DNA of 39,801 bases, taken from a virus. Numbering within the stretch: the first letter of the stretch is position 1; every line of letters begins with the position of its first letter. Location: positions 1 to 39,801 of IMG/VR virus record IMGVR_UViG_3300035670_000552. One strand, 5' to 3'. Below, in pieces: positions 26,238 through 34,714 of the stretch. Made by a program: the position numbers and the translations under genes. The notes under the pieces were generated by a model. It made no database searches, was not told where the DNA came from, and saw only the letters and a program-made list of their open reading frames with translations.

Positions 26238-27428
26238 ATGAAAATCGTCCGCGTTTACCGACAGGATCGGCTTGATGCAGATCTCTCGGCACCCGTTGAG
26301 GGTCCGGGCGGGGCGCTATTCCTTGAGGGCTTCGCGGCACGGCCGGGGATCTACCTCTACCGCAACGAGGACGGAAGTATCCGCCGGGAACTTGTCCCCC
26401 GCAGCCGACTCTGGGATGAACGTTCGATCGTGTCTCTTGGGCGCGCTCCCTTGACGTTGGAACACCCGCCCGTCTTCGTCACGGACGAGAACGTGCAACA
26501 GTTCGGCGTCGGCGACGTCGGCGACGAGGTGATCGAGGGTCCGGGCGGATTCGTCCGTGTACGCATGGCCGTGCGGACTCGGGCCGCCAAGGACGCGATC
26601 GCGTCCGGCAAGGTCCAACTGTCTCCCGGCTACATCGCGGAGATCGACGGAACGCCGGGAGTGGACCCGGAGTTTGGCGAATACGACGCCGTACAGGTTA
26701 GTCGTGAGTACAACCATCTTGCGATCGTTGATCAAGCAAGGGGAGGCGAGGACTGTCGTGTCCGCGTTGACTCTCTCGATTGGACGATCTCGGAGGCCGA
26801 CATGAAGAAGAAGGTCGATGCGGCGCACACTGAGCCGCCGATGAAGGACGCCGAGATGGCGGCCGAAGGGGAGATGCAGGCTGAGGAGCCTATGAAGGAC
26901 GCCGAGATGGCGGCCGAAGGCGAGATGGCCGCTGAGGAGCCGATGAAGGACGCCGAGATGGCGGCCGAAGGCGAGATGCCTGACGATCCCTCGATGGAGG
27001 AGGAGCCCTCTATGGAGGCCCCCGGATGGTTCATGTCGTGGGCTAAGGAGTTCTCCGCAGCCATGCCGGACATGATCAAGGCCGCTATGGACGGCTACAT
27101 GGCTAAGGACGCCAAGCCGGAAGGCGAGATGGCGGCAGAGGCTAAGATGGACGGCGTTGACACCGATCGTATCGCGTGGTACAACGAGCGTAAGAGCCTA
27201 GCGGTTCGTGCGGACGCTCAAGGCGTTCGTTACAACGAGTCTGAGTCGAACGAGAAGATCGCCAACGCGATTCTCACCTCGTTCGGGATCAAGACGGACA
27301 ATCTGGACGGTCGTTCTGTCGTCTCTATGGCGATCCAAATGCCCTCGACGGTTGTCAAGAAGACCGATTCCGATTCTGGTGTCGGTCAGATCGTTCCCCC
27401 AACTTCCTACGGACCCAAGCGGGTCTGA
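26238..27428 (+). CDS. DUF2213 prohead protease with acidic scaffold-like repeats
   Basis: 396 aa from ATG 26238 (AAGGGA); a start 11 codons earlier lacks a good RBS. Residues ~1-180 match DUF2213 proteins (FLEGFAARPGIYLYRNEDGS, APLTLEHPPV, VQLSPGYIAEID). In other phages these are head maturation proteases. Residues ~188-255 hold three copies of a 16-residue repeat (PMKDAEMAAEGEM-AEE), highly acidic and Met/Ala-rich, likely scaffold. The C-terminus is helical. Protease and scaffold appear fused in one chain, as in several myophages. Confidence 0.8.
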   Translation: MKIVRVYRQDRLDADLSAPVEGPGGALFLEGFAARPGIYLYRNEDGSIRRELVPRSRLWDERSIVSLGRAPLTLEHPPVFVTDENVQQFGVGDVGDEVIEGPGGFVRVRMAVRTRAAKDAIASGKVQLSPGYIAEIDGTPGVDPEFGEYDAVQVSREYNHLAIVDQARGGEDCRVRVDSLDWTISEADMKKKVDAAHTEPPMKDAEMAAEGEMQAEEPMKDAEMAAEGEMAAEEPMKDAEMAAEGEMPDDPSMEEEPSMEAPGWFMSWAKEFSAAMPDMIKAAMDGYMAKDAKPEGEMAAEAKMDGVDTDRIAWYNERKSLAVRADAQGVRYNESESNEKIANAILTSFGIKTDNLDGRSVVSMAIQMPSTVVKKTDSDSGVGQIVPPTSYGPKRV

Positions 27429-27446
27429 TCCTTTTAGGAGACTGCG

Positions 27447-28628
27447 ATGAAGGATAAGTTCCATCAGCGCCCGCAGGACGTCACGACTTTCCGTGATCCG
27501 GGTTACGCTGGTCAGCCCCTCAAGGGCGATGCCTCGGAAGGCAAGGACGCGATCAACGCCTCCCCGGCGTTGGCGCATAAGGTCCGCCTCACCCCGACCC
27601 CTGCGGCCGGCGGCGAGACGTTTGGCTTTACGCTGACCCAGAGCGGCGAGTCGATCACCTTCTCGGCGACTGTCGCTGCCAGCGACAATACGGCCGCTGA
27701 GGTTACCGCTGCGCTCAAGACCGCGATCGAAGCCGACGCCGAACTCCTCTCTTGCGTCTACCCCGTGGACAACGCGGGCACGCTGGATCTGGTTGCGTAC
27801 GTCCCCGGCACTGATTCGGCCTTCACGCTTGCTTCGCTCGTCGGCAACCTCGCCCAGAGCACGCAGGCCACCGGCGCCGACGCGGTTGAGATCCCGTTCG
27901 GTCGTGCGGTTGTTGCGCTCGACTCGTTCTCCAGCGGTTCGGCCTTCGCTGCCAAGCAGGCCCGCGCCCTCAGCGACGAGATCTGCGCCCTGCCGTCGTC
28001 CAGCACCCTCCCGGCGAAGTCGATCGCGTTTGCGTTTGGCGGCACGTTCACCAACACCGACGTGTTCATCGTCCAAGGTTCCGTCAAGTACAACGGTCTG
28101 GCGATCCCTGTCAGCGCCTCGGCCAACGACTCGACCCTCGATGCGGTGGGTGCGGCCCTTGAGACGTACATTGACGCCCTGTCGCTCAGCATGATCGCTG
28201 CCACCTACAACTCCAGCACCAACGTGCTGACGGTTGCGGCTTCGATCCCCGGTGTTGAGTTCGATCTTCACATCGCTATCGCAGGCACCTCGACCGTCAC
28301 CCGCACGGCGACGAACGAGGGATCGTTCCTCGACGCCAAGATGCTCGGTATTGCGCGCTACACGCACGACACCGACAGCGACGTCCTCGGCCAGTTCGCC
28401 ACCGCGTACAAGCCGGGAGAGGGCGTCAAGATCGTGTCTCGCGGCGCGGTCTGGGTTGAGGTTGCCGGTGGTTCTCCGGCCGCTGGCGGCACGGTGTACG
28501 TCGGTACGGCTTCGGGCGAGGAGGGCAAGTTGTTTGCCGCTTCTGGCGCCGGTCGCTGCCCGTTGTCTCCGGCCAAGGCCGTGTGGCGCAAGGCGAGCGG
28601 TTCGTTCGGTCTGATCGAACTGCTCTGA
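27447..28628 (+). CDS. Capsid decoration/cement-like structural protein (393 aa)
   Basis: ATG 27447 behind AGGAG. Rich in Ala, Thr, Ser and Val, with repeated beta modules: two segments resemble each other (ETFGFTLTQSGESITFSATV with EVTAALKTAI, and TDVFIVQGSVKYNGLAIPVS with VGAALETYI). The C-terminus GEGVKIVSRGAVWVEVAGGS, then GTVYVG...GLIEL, resembles DUF2190-type head decoration proteins. It lies between protease and capsid genes, where cement proteins usually sit. Virion role is an inference. Confidence 0.7.
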   Translation: MKDKFHQRPQDVTTFRDPGYAGQPLKGDASEGKDAINASPALAHKVRLTPTPAAGGETFGFTLTQSGESITFSATVAASDNTAAEVTAALKTAIEADAELLSCVYPVDNAGTLDLVAYVPGTDSAFTLASLVGNLAQSTQATGADAVEIPFGRAVVALDSFSSGSAFAAKQARALSDEICALPSSSTLPAKSIAFAFGGTFTNTDVFIVQGSVKYNGLAIPVSASANDSTLDAVGAALETYIDALSLSMIAATYNSSTNVLTVAASIPGVEFDLHIAIAGTSTVTRTATNEGSFLDAKMLGIARYTHDTDSDVLGQFATAYKPGEGVKIVSRGAVWVEVAGGSPAAGGTVYVGTASGEEGKLFAASGAGRCPLSPAKAVWRKASGSFGLIELL

Positions 28629-28654
28629 TCCAACCCATTCTCTGAGGAAATACC

Positions 28655-29776
28655 ATGACGACTTTCCATCTGATCGGTGACGCCTTCGGGCCGTCCTCCG
28701 AGAACGCCGTCCGGGGTGCCCTCCGCCGCGTGCTGGGTGATGCCCGCACGGTGGCGGCGGCCCGTGGCGACGGTGTGGCCTTCGACCAGTTCGTGTCGGC
28801 TCTCGACAAGCACGTTGATTCGCAGTTCGCGACTCTCCGTGCTGACGGGATCGGCCCCACTGGCGGCGGTCTGGGCGCAGCCAAGTTGCGCCACGTCTAC
28901 AGCGAGGTTCTTGAGGAGGAGCGTCCCCTCCCCAACGGTCTTGCGATCTTCCCGACCGACACCTCGGTCCCTCTCGGGGCCAAGGATCACGAGGTTACCC
29001 GCGTGTATGCGTCGGGCGAGGCTCGCGTCTGGCGCGGTGCGGGTTCGCAACTCCCGACCGTCAACATGGCGCAGGCCAGCAAGGTCTTCCCGGTCCGCTA
29101 CTACGTCACCCAGATCCTCTGGGACGTGTTTGAGGATCTGGCGGAGAACGTTGCCAACATCGGCCGGCTCCAACTCCTCGCCCGCGCTGCTCGCGACGTC
29201 CTTGAGTCGTTCGCGAACCAGAAGGTCTGGTGGGGCGACGACGCCTCGGGGATCTACGGTGTTCTCAACTACCCGTGGGTTACCCGTCTGACCCTCAACG
29301 GCACGTTCGATCTGGCCGCGAATCCGTCGGACACTGAGTCCTACGTTCGCGAGTTGGTGCGCCTCGTGTCGTACCCGACCCTCAACAGCAAGCAGGTGTT
29401 CGCTCCGAACCGTCTCGCGATGGGCACGAAGATGCACGCTTTCCTTGCCGGTACGCTTGTCAAGACGGCCTCGGCCCTCACGCCGATCTCCCTTCTTGAG
29501 CGTTTCCTCGCGGCGAACCCCTACATCCGTTCCGAGTCGCAGATCGACATCTGCTGGGAACTCGACGATGCTTTCGCCTCCGGCGTTAGCGCGGTCGTCG
29601 CGTTCCGTCAAGATCGGAATACGGTCGCGAACGTTATCCCCGGTGGTGGGATTCAGACGCTTCCGATCGTGGACGAGGGCTTCGTCAAGTACCAGCCTAT
29701 GTTCCTCGCCCACGGTGGTATCGTGATGCGCCGTGTTGGGGACGTGGTTGTCGGTCTGGTTGACACCTCCGCGTGA
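28655..29776 (+). CDS. Major capsid protein (DUF2184 family)
   Basis: 373 aa from ATG 28655 (GAGGAA). Matches DUF2184-type HK97-fold capsid proteins: SEVLEEERPLPNGLAIFPTD, ARVWRGAGSQLPTVNMAQAS, FPVRYYVTQILWDVFEDLAE, YGVLNYPWV, and the C-terminal LPIVDEGFVKYQPMFLAHGG. High codon regularity fits strong expression. It forms the icosahedral shell. No long N-terminal scaffold is present, which fits the separate scaffold in the DUF2213 protein. Confidence 0.88.
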   Translation: MTTFHLIGDAFGPSSENAVRGALRRVLGDARTVAAARGDGVAFDQFVSALDKHVDSQFATLRADGIGPTGGGLGAAKLRHVYSEVLEEERPLPNGLAIFPTDTSVPLGAKDHEVTRVYASGEARVWRGAGSQLPTVNMAQASKVFPVRYYVTQILWDVFEDLAENVANIGRLQLLARAARDVLESFANQKVWWGDDASGIYGVLNYPWVTRLTLNGTFDLAANPSDTESYVRELVRLVSYPTLNSKQVFAPNRLAMGTKMHAFLAGTLVKTASALTPISLLERFLAANPYIRSESQIDICWELDDAFASGVSAVVAFRQDRNTVANVIPGGGIQTLPIVDEGFVKYQPMFLAHGGIVMRRVGDVVVGLVDTSA

Positions 29777-29867
29777 TCGACTAGCCGGTGACGGGGCGGG
29801 ATAACGAAGGGGTAGCGTGATCCCGTCCCGTCTTCTACCCCAAACGCTGCCCCCTGAGAGATCATTC

Positions 29868-30146
29868 ATGGCTACCGAGACTGACGAGATTCGCGATACG
29901 GCGACGTACCGCGTTACCAACGCTACCGAAGGCATGATCGAACTTCCCGCCGTGGAAGGGGTTGAGGCTTCGCAGCGTATGCTTGGGACCAAACTCGACG
30001 AGCAGATCGTTGGGTCTAAGTCCTACGAGATCTCTGTGACCGGCAAGGTTCTCAAGAACCTGTTTGGTAACCGGATCTTTACGGCTCTGGTCGATCGCGG
30101 GGACATCAATGTCCATCGTGGCCGGGTTCTGTCTCCTCGTCCCTGA
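29868..30146 (+). CDS. Small head-region protein (92 aa)
   Basis: ATG 29868 after a weak GAGAGA; GTG 29817 with AAGGGG is an alternative adding 17 residues. Sequence YRVTNATEGMIELPAVEGVE followed by SYEISVTGKVLKNL looks like a small beta protein. Its place right after the capsid gene suggests a minor head or decoration protein. Not recognised. Confidence 0.6.
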   Translation: MATETDEIRDTATYRVTNATEGMIELPAVEGVEASQRMLGTKLDEQIVGSKSYEISVTGKVLKNLFGNRIFTALVDRGDINVHRGRVLSPRP

Positions 30147-30161
30147 TAGGAGTGGCCGTCA

Positions 30162-30542
30162 ATGTCTGCTGATTCTACGCTGATCGAAACCAAGATCGGA
30201 AGTATGGACGCAACATTGGCGGCCTTGCCGTCTGTGGATTTCTGGATCGAGGAGTCTATCACGGCGCACAACAAGGCCGCGTGGGGGAACGTCTACCACA
30301 CGGCTATGGCGTGCTGGGTGCTGCACCATCTAACGATGTCCGCCCGCGAGGCGGGAGGAGGGGCCGGTATTGCCGGCCCTGTGCAGTCTCAACGCACGGG
30401 AGACGTATCGGTCACTTATCTCGCCAGCCCCGGCTTGAGCGGGATCACAATGAACGAGGGCGACCTCCCCGCTACGACTTGGGGACGGCTATACCTTCGT
30501 TATAGGGCAACGAGAGCCGTCGGCCACGTCGGAGTGATCTGA
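30162..30542 (+). CDS. DUF4054-like head-tail connector
   Basis: 126 aa behind AGGAG. FWIEESITAHNKAAWGNVYH, then MACWVLHHLTMS, a Gly-rich loop, QSQRTGDVSVTY and WGRLYLRYRA match DUF4054-type proteins, which are gp6/gp15-like adaptors that dock on the portal. The four-helix layout is visible. TGATG overlap with the next gene. Confidence 0.78.
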   Translation: MSADSTLIETKIGSMDATLAALPSVDFWIEESITAHNKAAWGNVYHTAMACWVLHHLTMSAREAGGGAGIAGPVQSQRTGDVSVTYLASPGLSGITMNEGDLPATTWGRLYLRYRATRAVGHVGVI

Positions 30543-31312
30543 TGGCCATACCGGCGATAACCGCTGCCGCAAGAGTGGTGGGCGGCGTAGCCGCTAGAGT
30601 GCTCCAACGCCGGATCCTTTTCAACGCTATGAAAGATGCGTTCGGCGGGCCTAGTGGGCCGGAGACAGGTCCGGGCACAGCCCCAACGATCCAAGTAGGC
30701 GGCGTATTCGGGCGTATGAAAGGATCTGGATCGTTCTTTAGCATGGCTACTATGATGGACAACCTCAACAACGAGGTTTTGATCGGCATCAAGAAGTCTC
30801 ACGAACACACACGCGGAGACGGTAGTACGATCCCGACGTGGCGCCTGTTCGGCATCTTGGAGTACGGAGCACCCAACAACACGTTGTTTGGGCGTCCGGC
30901 CCCGATCCCTCCACGACCGGCGGTTACCAAACTCCTGCGTAAACGCAGGAAAAGCATCAACCGGCGCTTAGCCCGAATCGTGAAGCAGGCTGCCGTGCAG
31001 AAGATGCGTAAAGGACAGATCAAAAGCGAATACGAGCGTTTCGCCGCACAGGTGGTTAGCGAGATCAAAGAGTCCATCATCAATAGCAGAGAGCGGGCGA
31101 ACACTATCGCATGGCAGAAGGTTAAGGGGTTCAACTGGCCCTTGGTGCATGATGGCGATTACGTTGATTCGTGGACCTATCAGGTGATCAAACGCAGGCC
31201 CGATTCCCAAACCTTGCGTAAGGCGCAAGAGGCGGATAGACAACTTCGTAAGATGCGTATCGGCCCCAACAACGTCTCGGGCGTAAATCGCTTCTGGAGC
31301 CAACTAGAATGA
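30542..31312 (+). CDS. Neck / tail-completion protein (256 aa)
   Basis: ATG 30542. The N-terminal ~100 residues are Gly/Ala-rich with a helix (FNAMKDAFGGPSG). The C-terminal part, IPPRPAVTKLLRKRRKSINR to YERFAAQVVSEIKESI and NWPLVHDGDYVDSWTYQV, follows the plan of HK97 gp10-like neck proteins (P.RP.l...l...G..a...i...I ... PL..tG.l..s). It probably joins head and tail. It overlaps the next gene by 4 bp. Confidence 0.65.
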   Translation: MAIPAITAAARVVGGVAARVLQRRILFNAMKDAFGGPSGPETGPGTAPTIQVGGVFGRMKGSGSFFSMATMMDNLNNEVLIGIKKSHEHTRGDGSTIPTWRLFGILEYGAPNNTLFGRPAPIPPRPAVTKLLRKRRKSINRRLARIVKQAAVQKMRKGQIKSEYERFAAQVVSEIKESIINSRERANTIAWQKVKGFNWPLVHDGDYVDSWTYQVIKRRPDSQTLRKAQEADRQLRKMRIGPNNVSGVNRFWSQLE

Positions 31313-31695
31313 CTCCGATCATCACGAACGGCACGCTGACTCGATACAGACAGGCCGAAGGCGCCTACGATCGCGGTGTCTGGGTTCCGGGAGCGGAGAC
31401 GAGCGCGACTTCGCTGGCCTCCGCACAGCCGGAACAGGGGCAGTTCACCAAAGACGCTGGATACGGAGATCGTTCAGCCGACTACATCAAAGTCTACGTC
31501 TCTGCCTCCTTCGACTTGCGGGGCGAAGACCAGTACGGAACCAAGGGTGCGGACGAGATCGAGCACACGGCTTTCCCCGGAAACCGCTACCGCGTGGTGC
31601 GCGTAAAGAGCCACCAGTTCTCCCCTATCCTAGCCCACACCCACGCCGTTTGTGCGCGCATCGACGAGGGGTCTGAGGAGGCGAAGAATGGGTGA
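31309..31695 (+). CDS. Head-closure-like protein (128 aa)
   Basis: ATGA-coupled. TLTRYRQAEGAYDRGVWVPG, a QPEQG...DR segment and beta strands (DYIKVYVSASFDLRGEDQYG; NRYRVVRVKSHQF) fit the small beta-barrel head-closure or stopper proteins of the connector. Position between neck and terminator genes supports this. Exact family not certain. Confidence 0.65.
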   Translation: MTPIITNGTLTRYRQAEGAYDRGVWVPGAETSATSLASAQPEQGQFTKDAGYGDRSADYIKVYVSASFDLRGEDQYGTKGADEIEHTAFPGNRYRVVRVKSHQFSPILAHTHAVCARIDEGSEEAKNG

Positions 31696-32245
31696 TTACA
31701 GCCGTATCGACGTCTTTGAGGCGATCAGGCTTTGGCTTGAGGAGACGATCGAAACCGACGACTTTGCGTGGTTCACGCCGGACACCGTATTGAACGAGCC
31801 GGTGAACGGTCCCCGTCCGTCTGGCCCGTACATGACGTTGCAGATGATCGTACACGGCGAGCGTATCGGTACGGGGGATGCGGGCAGACAGCACGACTTC
31901 CCTCAGCAGATCGTTCAATCCGTTGTCCGTGTACAGGCGTTCGGACAAGACGCGATCGACGCTCTTGCAACGGCACTCGACTACATCTACCATCCAGACG
32001 TTCTTGAGATCACACAGACTTATGGCTATGTACTATCGGACGATGGGATCGGCCTAGAGGACTTGACAGGTCTGTTGGAAACGGATATGGAGTCCAGAGC
32101 GTTCGTGGACGTGATCTTGGGTTGCACGCGAGTCGGGCAACGTGTTATCACAGGAGTCGATACGGTCCGGGTGGATTACTCCGCCGACGACCTTGCCGAA
32201 GGCGGAACCACACAGATCAACATCGACATGACCGTCGAGGAGTAA
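31688..32245 (+). CDS. Neck terminator / tail terminator protein (185 aa)
   Basis: ATG 31688 behind GAGGAGG, overlapping the previous gene by 8 bp. VFEAIRLWLEETIETDDFAW, NGPRPSGPYMTLQMIVHGER, then strands (QIVQSVVRVQAFGQDAIDAL) match the gp12-like neck terminator family. These proteins cap the tail tube and bind the head connector. Followed directly by the sheath gene. Confidence 0.75.
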   Translation: MGDYSRIDVFEAIRLWLEETIETDDFAWFTPDTVLNEPVNGPRPSGPYMTLQMIVHGERIGTGDAGRQHDFPQQIVQSVVRVQAFGQDAIDALATALDYIYHPDVLEITQTYGYVLSDDGIGLEDLTGLLETDMESRAFVDVILGCTRVGQRVITGVDTVRVDYSADDLAEGGTTQINIDMTVEE

Positions 32246-32246
32246 C

Positions 32247-33425
32247 ATGGCCAACGACATCCTTCTCAGCCACTCGGACACGATCAGCATCACCGTCTCG
32301 CTCGCGGCACTCCCCGGAGCCGTTGCAGCGTTCGACAAGATCCTATTGATCGACAACAAGGCCAACAGCACCTTGGCGGGCTTCGGCTCGGAAGTGACCA
32401 TCGGTAGCCACGCATCCAAGTACGTCGAGATCGGCGCTCTGAGCGAGGCACAGGACGCCAATACCACCACGGCCGGTTCGGTTGGCACCGCCCTCCTCGC
32501 GGCGATCACGGCGCTTTTCGGCCATAGCCGTTCGCCCACCACCGTCGGGATCCTCGCAGTGGACACCGCTGGCGGAGATAACTACTCGATCCTCAGCACG
32601 CTGGACGATGCCGACTACTCGGATTGGTACTGCGTTGTTCCCGTTACGTCCAACATCGTGACGATCGCCGACATCGCCGCCGCTACGGTGGCCACCTCGG
32701 CTCGCAAGCGTATTGTGATCGCCTGCACGGACGATTCGGACGCGCTCGCCAGCACGGCGACGTGGGAAGCAGCGTTCGTGGACGGCAACGGAGATCCGCT
32801 TCCAGAGACGACCCTCGACCGTATCCTGATGAACTACTACAACGGTTCGGGCGGCCTCAATAAGATGGCGGCGGCCGTTGCCTCGTGGGGCCTTTCCTAC
32901 GATCCCGATACGCAGTCGCTCCCGTGGACGTTCCCGGTCCCTGCGATCCCGAAGATGGCGTTCCCGGCCGGAACCACGATCACAACCGCCAAGAACAACC
33001 TCCGGGACAACAACATTAGCGTTGCTCTGCCCCTCGGTGGTACGGACGTCTGGCTCGATCCGGGCAACTCGCAGTCTGGTCGCCCGTTCTACGCCCTCGT
33101 CTCGGCGGATTGGTTTGAGGCGCGTATGCGCGAGGCTATGGCAGATCTCAAGGTCCGCTACGGCTCGCTCGGCCTCAAGTTGCCGCTGAACAGCGATGGG
33201 CAGCAGATCGTGCTTGCGCAGATCAATGCCATCTACGAGCGTGGCGTCAACGCCGGCCACTTCGTCTCTCGGGCTCAGGCGACTGCGCAGGGCAGCGAAG
33301 TGATCATCCGTGCAGAGGCTATCACCTCGACGGACCGCGCCAATCGCCGTCTCCGTTTCACGGTCCAGATCCCTATCCTCCTCGACGGACGACTGATCTC
33401 CATCAGCGTCACCATCACGCAGTAA
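32247..33425 (+). CDS. Tail sheath protein (DUF3383-like)
   Basis: 392 aa behind GAGGAG. Thr/Ala-rich N-terminal domain (KILLIDNKANSTLAGFGSEV), a central domain with SDWYCVVPVTSNI and RKRIVIACTDDSDALA, and a C-terminal barrel (RRLRFTVQIPILLDGRLISI). This plan and the position before a tube gene fit DUF3383 sheath proteins of small myophages. It marks the tail as contractile. Shorter than T4 gp18, normal for this group. Confidence 0.8.
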   Translation: MANDILLSHSDTISITVSLAALPGAVAAFDKILLIDNKANSTLAGFGSEVTIGSHASKYVEIGALSEAQDANTTTAGSVGTALLAAITALFGHSRSPTTVGILAVDTAGGDNYSILSTLDDADYSDWYCVVPVTSNIVTIADIAAATVATSARKRIVIACTDDSDALASTATWEAAFVDGNGDPLPETTLDRILMNYYNGSGGLNKMAAAVASWGLSYDPDTQSLPWTFPVPAIPKMAFPAGTTITTAKNNLRDNNISVALPLGGTDVWLDPGNSQSGRPFYALVSADWFEARMREAMADLKVRYGSLGLKLPLNSDGQQIVLAQINAIYERGVNAGHFVSRAQATAQGSEVIIRAEAITSTDRANRRLRFTVQIPILLDGRLISISVTITQ

Positions 33426-33435
33426 GGAGACATCA

Positions 33436-33927
33436 ATGGCTAAGTTGGTCGCAGCCCCGCGCTTCTACAACTTCGCGAACGTCCACTTTTCGATCAACGG
33501 TGTCGTCCTCTCGGATTACGGCGACGACGGTGGTATCGAGGTTGAGTTCCCTACGACGGACATCATCGAGTCGATGGTGGGCGCGGACGGTCTTGTCCAC
33601 GCCAACTACGTCAACGACAACCGTATGCGGTTGACGATCACGTTGCAGGCTCTCTCGGCCTCGGCCCAGTACATGCACAGCCTGTGGTACGCTTTCCAAG
33701 CGGCTATGGAGTCTACGGGCGTTCCGGCCCCGCTTGTGGTCGCGATGTATGATCCGGCCTCTGGGGAGCAATACTCCTCGGCCTTCGGATACTTCATCAG
33801 CGTCCCAGCGTTCAGCAAGGGCAAGGAGCAAGGCACCCGCGAGTACGTCATTGAACTGCCCTACGGCCGGGACGCTTCGTTCCACAACCCTGCCGATGCC
33901 GCCGTTCCCCCGATCCGAATCGGGTAA
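33436..33927 (+). CDS. Tail tube protein (DUF3277-like)
   Basis: 163 aa behind AAGGAG. NFANVHFSINGVVLSDYGDD, IEVEFPTTDIIESMVGADGL and later RLTITLQALSASAQYMHSLW form the beta-barrel pattern of tube proteins that stack inside the sheath. Size and position are typical. Confidence 0.8.
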   Translation: MAKLVAAPRFYNFANVHFSINGVVLSDYGDDGGIEVEFPTTDIIESMVGADGLVHANYVNDNRMRLTITLQALSASAQYMHSLWYAFQAAMESTGVPAPLVVAMYDPASGEQYSSAFGYFISVPAFSKGKEQGTREYVIELPYGRDASFHNPADAAVPPIRIG

Positions 33928-33969
33928 CTCGGCAAGGATCTTACCCCCATTTGAGTGGAGACTACCCCC

Positions 33970-34437
33970 ATGTCTGCTACGCCTATCCACACGTTTACGC
34001 TCCGAGATCGCGACGGTACGTCGCACGAGTACGTTCTCCGCGAGCACCCGACGGACCCCGGCCTTGAGGTTGTTGATCGTCTTCTGCAACTCGGCCTTGG
34101 ACCGATCTTTCAGATGCTTATGGAGACGGTAAACCTGCCCTCCGATTTCTCCACGTTGTCGGCCGATAAGAAGGCGGAACTGTTCGACGAAGTGAAGAAG
34201 AAGGTGGACGTCGGTCAGATCAGTAAACAGGCTCTTGAGGGCTTGTCTCGCAGTGGCGGCCTCCGCGCCATCGCTCCGATGTTGCTGGCCTATTGCGATC
34301 GAGACGGCCAGCCCCTCAAGGACAAGATGCACTTCGCAGCCGCGTACCAAGCCAACTACGGCGAACTGATCGGTGCTTGCCAGAGGTCGATCTCGCACAA
34401 CGGTTTTTTCGATCTACTTACTATTTCCATCGAGTGA
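33970..34437 (+). CDS. Tail assembly chaperone, short form
   Basis: 155 aa from ATG 33970 (GGAG; GTG 33955 is possible). Helical, acidic, with SADKKAELFDEVKKKVDVGQ and a C-terminal FFDLLTISIE. It lies between tube and tape-measure genes, where G/GT-type chaperones that bind the tape measure are always found. It ends at TGA 34437 and overlaps a -1 frame. Confidence 0.75.
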   Translation: MSATPIHTFTLRDRDGTSHEYVLREHPTDPGLEVVDRLLQLGLGPIFQMLMETVNLPSDFSTLSADKKAELFDEVKKKVDVGQISKQALEGLSRSGGLRAIAPMLLAYCDRDGQPLKDKMHFAAAYQANYGELIGACQRSISHNGFFDLLTISIE

Positions 34438-34712
34438 AGGACAGGGTAGATCAAAACAAAGGATCTGCCGATAACGTCAAGATGCGCCTGTCTTTTGGGG
34501 AGATAGAGAAGACGTCTGCGGTGGCAATCACAGACTCGTTGCGACTACGTTTGATCATTCACCCAGATCTACGCATGTCGCTAACGGACGCTAGACAAGC
34601 GTCTCTCCGTGAGTTAGTGATGTTGCATGGTGCGCTAGATCTTATCGACCATAAGAAGCAGGCGGCACAAGACGAGATGTCGAACAAGATCAACTCGATC
34701 CGCAAGAGGTAG
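33970..34712 (+). CDS. Tail assembly chaperone, -1 frameshift fusion (G-GT type)
   Basis: The slippery heptamer T-TTT-TTC at 34404-34410 sits in the correct phase (codons GGT TTT TTC). A -1 slip continues as FFRSTYYFHRVKDRVDQNKG and on to TAG 34712, adding ~100 residues for a ~247-aa product. The added part has the basic/helical look of a T domain (LRLRLIIHPDLRMSLTDARQ) and ends 2 nt before the tape-measure start. This matches lambda G/GT and Mu-like tail chaperones. No strong independent start was seen for the second frame. Confidence 0.75.
34404..34410 (+). other. Programmed -1 frameshift site TTTTTTC
   Basis: X-XXY-YYZ type heptamer in frame with the chaperone gene, 27 bp before its stop codon. 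Confidence 0.75.
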
Positions 34713-34714
34713 AC

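Noticed and set aside
28358-29992. 544-codon leftward frame antisense to the capsid gene
   Set aside because: Same reason: a shadow of strongly biased codons in the major capsid gene.
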